From assembly GCA_902465325.1 (NCBI GenBank), contig CABQMV010000089.1, positions 1-8,600 of the forward strand: 8,600 bases of DNA. The letters are read 5' to 3'. The translations under genes were made by a program, and so were the position numbers. This DNA is from an uncultured Oscillospiraceae bacterium. GTDB lineage: Bacteria; Bacillota; Clostridia; UBA1212; SIG427. Each line of letters starts with the position of its first letter. Positions within the stretch are counted from its first letter, which is position 1. Positions 6,280 through 8,600 of the stretch are shown in pieces. The notes beneath the pieces were generated by a model. That model searched no databases. It had not been told where the DNA came from and worked only from the letters and a program-made list of their open reading frames with translations.

Positions 6280-7305
6280 CTATAAAAATTCTTTGTGGAC
6301 GACATCCTGATCTAATGTAAATAATAAATCATTAATATTGTCGTTCCGGCAGAGCGCAGGACATTCAGCAACGTTCATAGTCTCATAGACATACCACTTT
6401 TTGTAGGACCGCCATGCTTTTTCTAGCGTATCGCCAGCTCTCAGATCACCGATCAGAAACCGTTCGTCCTGCCGGTGATGTAGGCAGGCGTAGATTCTGG
6501 CGTTAGCTGTGATCACCGTAGAAAAAAACATGCCGCGGCATTTGTCATAGGTTCTGATATTTCGTTTATGAAATTTCTGATATTTCTGGACAGAAGCCAA
6601 CACTTTAAATGAGTCTGTCTCATATTTAGATTTTATTCTATTATATGACTCCGATATATCTGTACTATCCCCTTGGAATGGCCGGAATTGTGCAAAATCC
6701 ACACCGCATTCTTTTGATAACAATACAAACACTTCCATATCGTCCACTGTGCTTTTGTCTGTTAAAAATCCTGTGCCAAAAGAAAGCCGGGAACCTGTAT
6801 GATTTTTAATCTGGCACATCATTTTTATATTTCGAATCACTTTTTCAAAATATTTTGGATCCATGCCATGGATATTTTGGTAGAGTTCCGGCGTCCCCGC
6901 GTCCAGACTAATTCTGAAATAGTCGCAGTATTCGGCAATTGTCAGTGCCTGGCATTCCGTCAGCGCCAGACCGTTGCTGTTAACGCCGATCCGCATTCCA
7001 TTTTGCCTGAGTAATTTAACCGCTTCCACAAAATCAGGATGCAGCAGAGGGTCGCCTCCGCCGCTCAAAATTACTCCCCTGTTATCCAAGTTTTTCAGAC
7101 CGTTAGAAATTTGTTCTATTTCATCCCGGGAAAGGGCAAAATTCTGATACCGTCTGCCGATACATCTCGGACAGCGATTGTTGCACTGATTGGTCAGGTC
7201 CAGTTCTGTAACAATTAAAGTCTGATGGACATGAAAGAAAGAATTCAGTTTATCCGTGTATTTTAATATCTTTTCATGGGAATTAAAATTATTCGTTTGG
7301 AGCAT
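6280..7305 (-). CDS. Radical SAM protein with SPASM/twitch-like C-terminal cysteines
   Basis: This 341-residue protein carries the radical SAM signature Cx3Cx2C at C41, C45 and C48 (CNNRCPRC), which binds the [4Fe-4S] cluster that cleaves S-adenosylmethionine. SGGGDPLLHPDF at 81-92 is the usual GGE-like SAM-binding motif, here GGGDP, and RISLDAG at 131-137 is a core strand. The tail has C256, C274, C315 and C319, spaced like a reduced SPASM or twitch domain holding an auxiliary cluster. Relatives modify peptides, sugars or proteins; the substrate is not evident. No small precursor-peptide gene is visible next to it. ATG 7305 follows an AAGGTGA ribosome binding site in the 9-nt gap after rfbC, so it is the third visible gene of the rhamnose operon, and a carbohydrate-linked substrate is plausible by context only. 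Confidence 0.88.
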   Translation of the reverse strand: MLQTNNFNSHEKILKYTDKLNSFFHVHQTLIVTELDLTNQCNNRCPRCIGRRYQNFALSRDEIEQISNGLKNLDNRGVILSGGGDPLLHPDFVEAVKLLRQNGMRIGVNSNGLALTECQALTIAEYCDYFRISLDAGTPELYQNIHGMDPKYFEKVIRNIKMMCQIKNHTGSRLSFGTGFLTDKSTVDDMEVFVLLSKECGVDFAQFRPFQGDSTDISESYNRIKSKYETDSFKVLASVQKYQKFHKRNIRTYDKCRGMFFSTVITANARIYACLHHRQDERFLIGDLRAGDTLEKAWRSYKKWYVYETMNVAECPALCRNDNINDLLFTLDQDVVHKEFL

Positions 7306-7314
7306 ACTTTCACC

Positions 7315-7863
7315 TTATAGATTAATTTTTCTAAAATTTGAAATCATAGGCGCTTTTCTATCCTTTTTTGATAGTATAGGATTATCGATTGGCCATTGAA
7401 TTCCTATTTGTGGATCACACCACTTAATGGATCTATCGGATTCTTTATTGTAATATTGATCGACCTGATAGGTTACAATGCAATTATCACATAAGCATTG
7501 AAAGCCGTGACCAAATCCCTGGGGAATCAATAGCCATTCATTTATCTTGTCACTCAATTCGTAGCTTTTCCACTGCAGATAGGTATCGGAATCGGTCCGC
7601 AGGTCAACTACTACATCATATATATTGCCCTTAACACATTTGATCAATTTTGACTGTTGATAGGGTCTTTCTTGATAGTGAATGCCTCGAATCGTACCTG
7701 CTTTTTTCGAAAAGCTAAAATTAATCTGTACAAAATCTATGGTTATCCCAATCTCTCGAAATTTACTTTTATTATATGCCTCGCAGAACCATCCTCTATA
7801 ATCTGTATAAGTATCCGCTTCTATTCGTAAAACTTGGTCAAAATCTTTAGCCGTTATTTTCAT
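7315..7863 (-). CDS. rfbC: dTDP-4-dehydrorhamnose 3,5-epimerase
   Basis: This 182-residue RmlC-type cupin is of normal family length. It epimerises C3 and C5 of dTDP-4-keto-6-deoxy-D-glucose, the third step of dTDP-L-rhamnose synthesis. Visible markers are DYRGWFCEAY at 21-30 (usual DxRGxFxE), GTIRGIHYQ at 56-64 with the catalytic base H62, SKLIKC at 71-76 with K72, DVVVDLR at 83-89, IPQGFGHGF at 113-121, and the DQYYNKESDRSIKWCDPQIGIQWP block near 135-158 that carries the catalytic Tyr. Start and stop are fixed by context: ATG 7863 overlaps the rfbD stop as ATGA, and TAA 7315 is 9 nt from the radical SAM ATG. Nothing appears broken. Confidence 0.96.
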   Translation of the reverse strand: MKITAKDFDQVLRIEADTYTDYRGWFCEAYNKSKFREIGITIDFVQINFSFSKKAGTIRGIHYQERPYQQSKLIKCVKGNIYDVVVDLRTDSDTYLQWKSYELSDKINEWLLIPQGFGHGFQCLCDNCIVTYQVDQYYNKESDRSIKWCDPQIGIQWPIDNPILSKKDRKAPMISNFRKINL

Positions 7864-8600
7864 ATTATTTCCTTATGCAAAAATTGAGACAGTGCTTTAT
7901 CCCAAGGGGCAGGCTGAAAACCACAGAAATCGGCTAATTTCTTTTTGGATAAAACGGTGTATTTTGGCCTTTTGACTGGGCTGTTCAGCCTGTCAGACTG
8001 AATGGGATGTACTGCAGCATTACAATTTTTAATCTTCATTACTTCTTTTGCCAGTTCATACCAGCTAGCCTCGTCGCTGCTGGATGCATGGTAAATGCCA
8101 TATTGTTTTTCAGCAATAATCATGCCGATCATTTTGATAAGTTCCGGAACGCTTGTCGGATTGCCGATTTGATCCTGAACCACACGGATTTCACTTTTTA
8201 CAGCTGCCTGGCCAAGTATTTTTGTAATAAAATTGTCTCCAGTCTTCCCATACAGCCAGGCAGTCCTGATGATATAATGTCTGTCGTTTGTCCTGGCCAC
8301 GAGCTGCTCGCCTTCCAATTTTGATTTTCCATATATGTTCAGCGGAGCACAGGCATCATCTTCAGAATATGGCTGACGGCGGTGCCCGTTATACACATAA
8401 TCAGTAGATATATGGACGATAGCGGCGTTATTTTTTTCACTCTCATCAGCAAGGTAAAATGCACCTTTCGCATTTATTTCATAAGCAAGTTCAGTATTCT
8501 TCTCACAAGCTTCTACATTAGTAAAGGCGGCGCAGTTAATGATTAAATCAGGGGCTACAGCAGAAAATAATTTTTTTATTTTTGTTCTGTCGGTTATATT
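7860..8600 (-). CDS. rfbD: dTDP-4-dehydrorhamnose reductase, 5' end outside window
   Basis: The minus-strand frame is open from the window edge to TGA at 7860, giving 246 visible residues of the usual 280-295. The N-terminal glycine-rich NAD(P) site, about 40-50 residues, lies beyond 8600. It reduces dTDP-4-keto-L-rhamnose to dTDP-L-rhamnose. Seen in order: NITD at the edge (family DITD), PDLIINCAAFTNVEACE (PDxVINxAAYTxVDxxE), INAKGAFYLA, then HISTDYVYNG with the catalytic Thr of STDYV, PYSEDD, and NIYGKSKLEGE with the YxxxK catalytic pair. GTG 8396 is an internal valine codon, not a start, because conserved sequence continues upstream of it. It overlaps rfbC by 4 nt, so the two are translationally coupled; rfbA and rfbB would be expected further upstream. 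Confidence 0.95.
   Translation of the reverse strand, partial: NITDRTKIKKLFSAVAPDLIINCAAFTNVEACEKNTELAYEINAKGAFYLADESEKNNAAIVHISTDYVYNGHRRQPYSEDDACAPLNIYGKSKLEGEQLVARTNDRHYIIRTAWLYGKTGDNFITKILGQAAVKSEIRVVQDQIGNPTSVPELIKMIGMIIAEKQYGIYHASSSDEASWYELAKEVMKIKNCNAAVHPIQSDRLNSPVKRPKYTVLSKKKLADFCGFQPAPWDKALSQFLHKEII

Noticed and set aside
7860..8396. A 178-residue protein starting at GTG 8396
   Set aside because: Conserved rfbD sequence (STDYV, NCAAFTNVE) continues in frame upstream to the window edge, so this is an internal codon.

Overview
The window looks like an accessory stretch of an anaerobic, low-to-moderate-GC Firmicute, most likely a Clostridia/Lachnospiraceae-type organism. The reasons are AT-rich intergenic DNA, strong AGGAGG-type ribosome binding sites, oxygen-sensitive 2-hydroxyacyl-CoA dehydratase machinery and a radical SAM enzyme. 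The lineage is inferred from gene content and composition; no marker gene is present. Almost every intact gene is on the minus strand, so the window is best read from right to left.

Right end (8600 to 6280): the 3' part of dTDP-4-dehydrorhamnose reductase (rfbD/rmlD), a complete dTDP-4-dehydrorhamnose 3,5-epimerase (rfbC/rmlC) overlapping it by 4 nt, and 9 nt further on a radical SAM enzyme with a SPASM/twitch-like cysteine-rich tail. This is the end of a dTDP-L-rhamnose or surface-polysaccharide operon with a radical SAM gene attached. About 100 nt further on is a BadF/HgdC-type ATPase activator (6181-5417), the electron donor partner of 2-hydroxyacyl-CoA dehydratases.

Middle (5416 to 4070): about 1.35 kb without a convincing intact minus-strand gene. 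It holds a plus-strand 5'-truncated frame ending in a beta-sandwich-like domain (4424-5020), a minus-strand 5'-truncated fragment (4230-4472) whose broken end meets it, a perfect 11-bp stem terminator (4163-4195) and a perfect 16-bp AT palindrome (4103-4118). The palindrome lies just upstream of the next operon.

Left half (4069 to 1): a tight four-gene minus-strand operon. It encodes a crotonase-fold protein lacking both usual catalytic glutamates, an SDR ketoreductase, an unusual protein fusing an N-terminal GGDEF-like domain to a six-bladed NHL beta-propeller, and a 2-hydroxyacyl-CoA dehydratase subunit (HgdB/FldB/BcrB-C superfamily) that runs off the window. Gene spacings are 13 nt, 1 nt and a 4-nt ATGA overlap, so the genes are probably translated together.

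Working model (inference): the operon carries out or modifies a CoA-thioester reduction/dehydration sequence. The SDR would act on a keto/hydroxyacyl intermediate, the dehydratase on a 2-hydroxyacyl-CoA or similar substrate with electrons from the activator at 5417-6181, and the crotonase homologue on double-bond chemistry. The GGDEF-NHL protein has no obvious place in such a pathway and is the most unusual item here. It could be a scaffold or a nucleotide-responsive regulator inside a metabolic operon.
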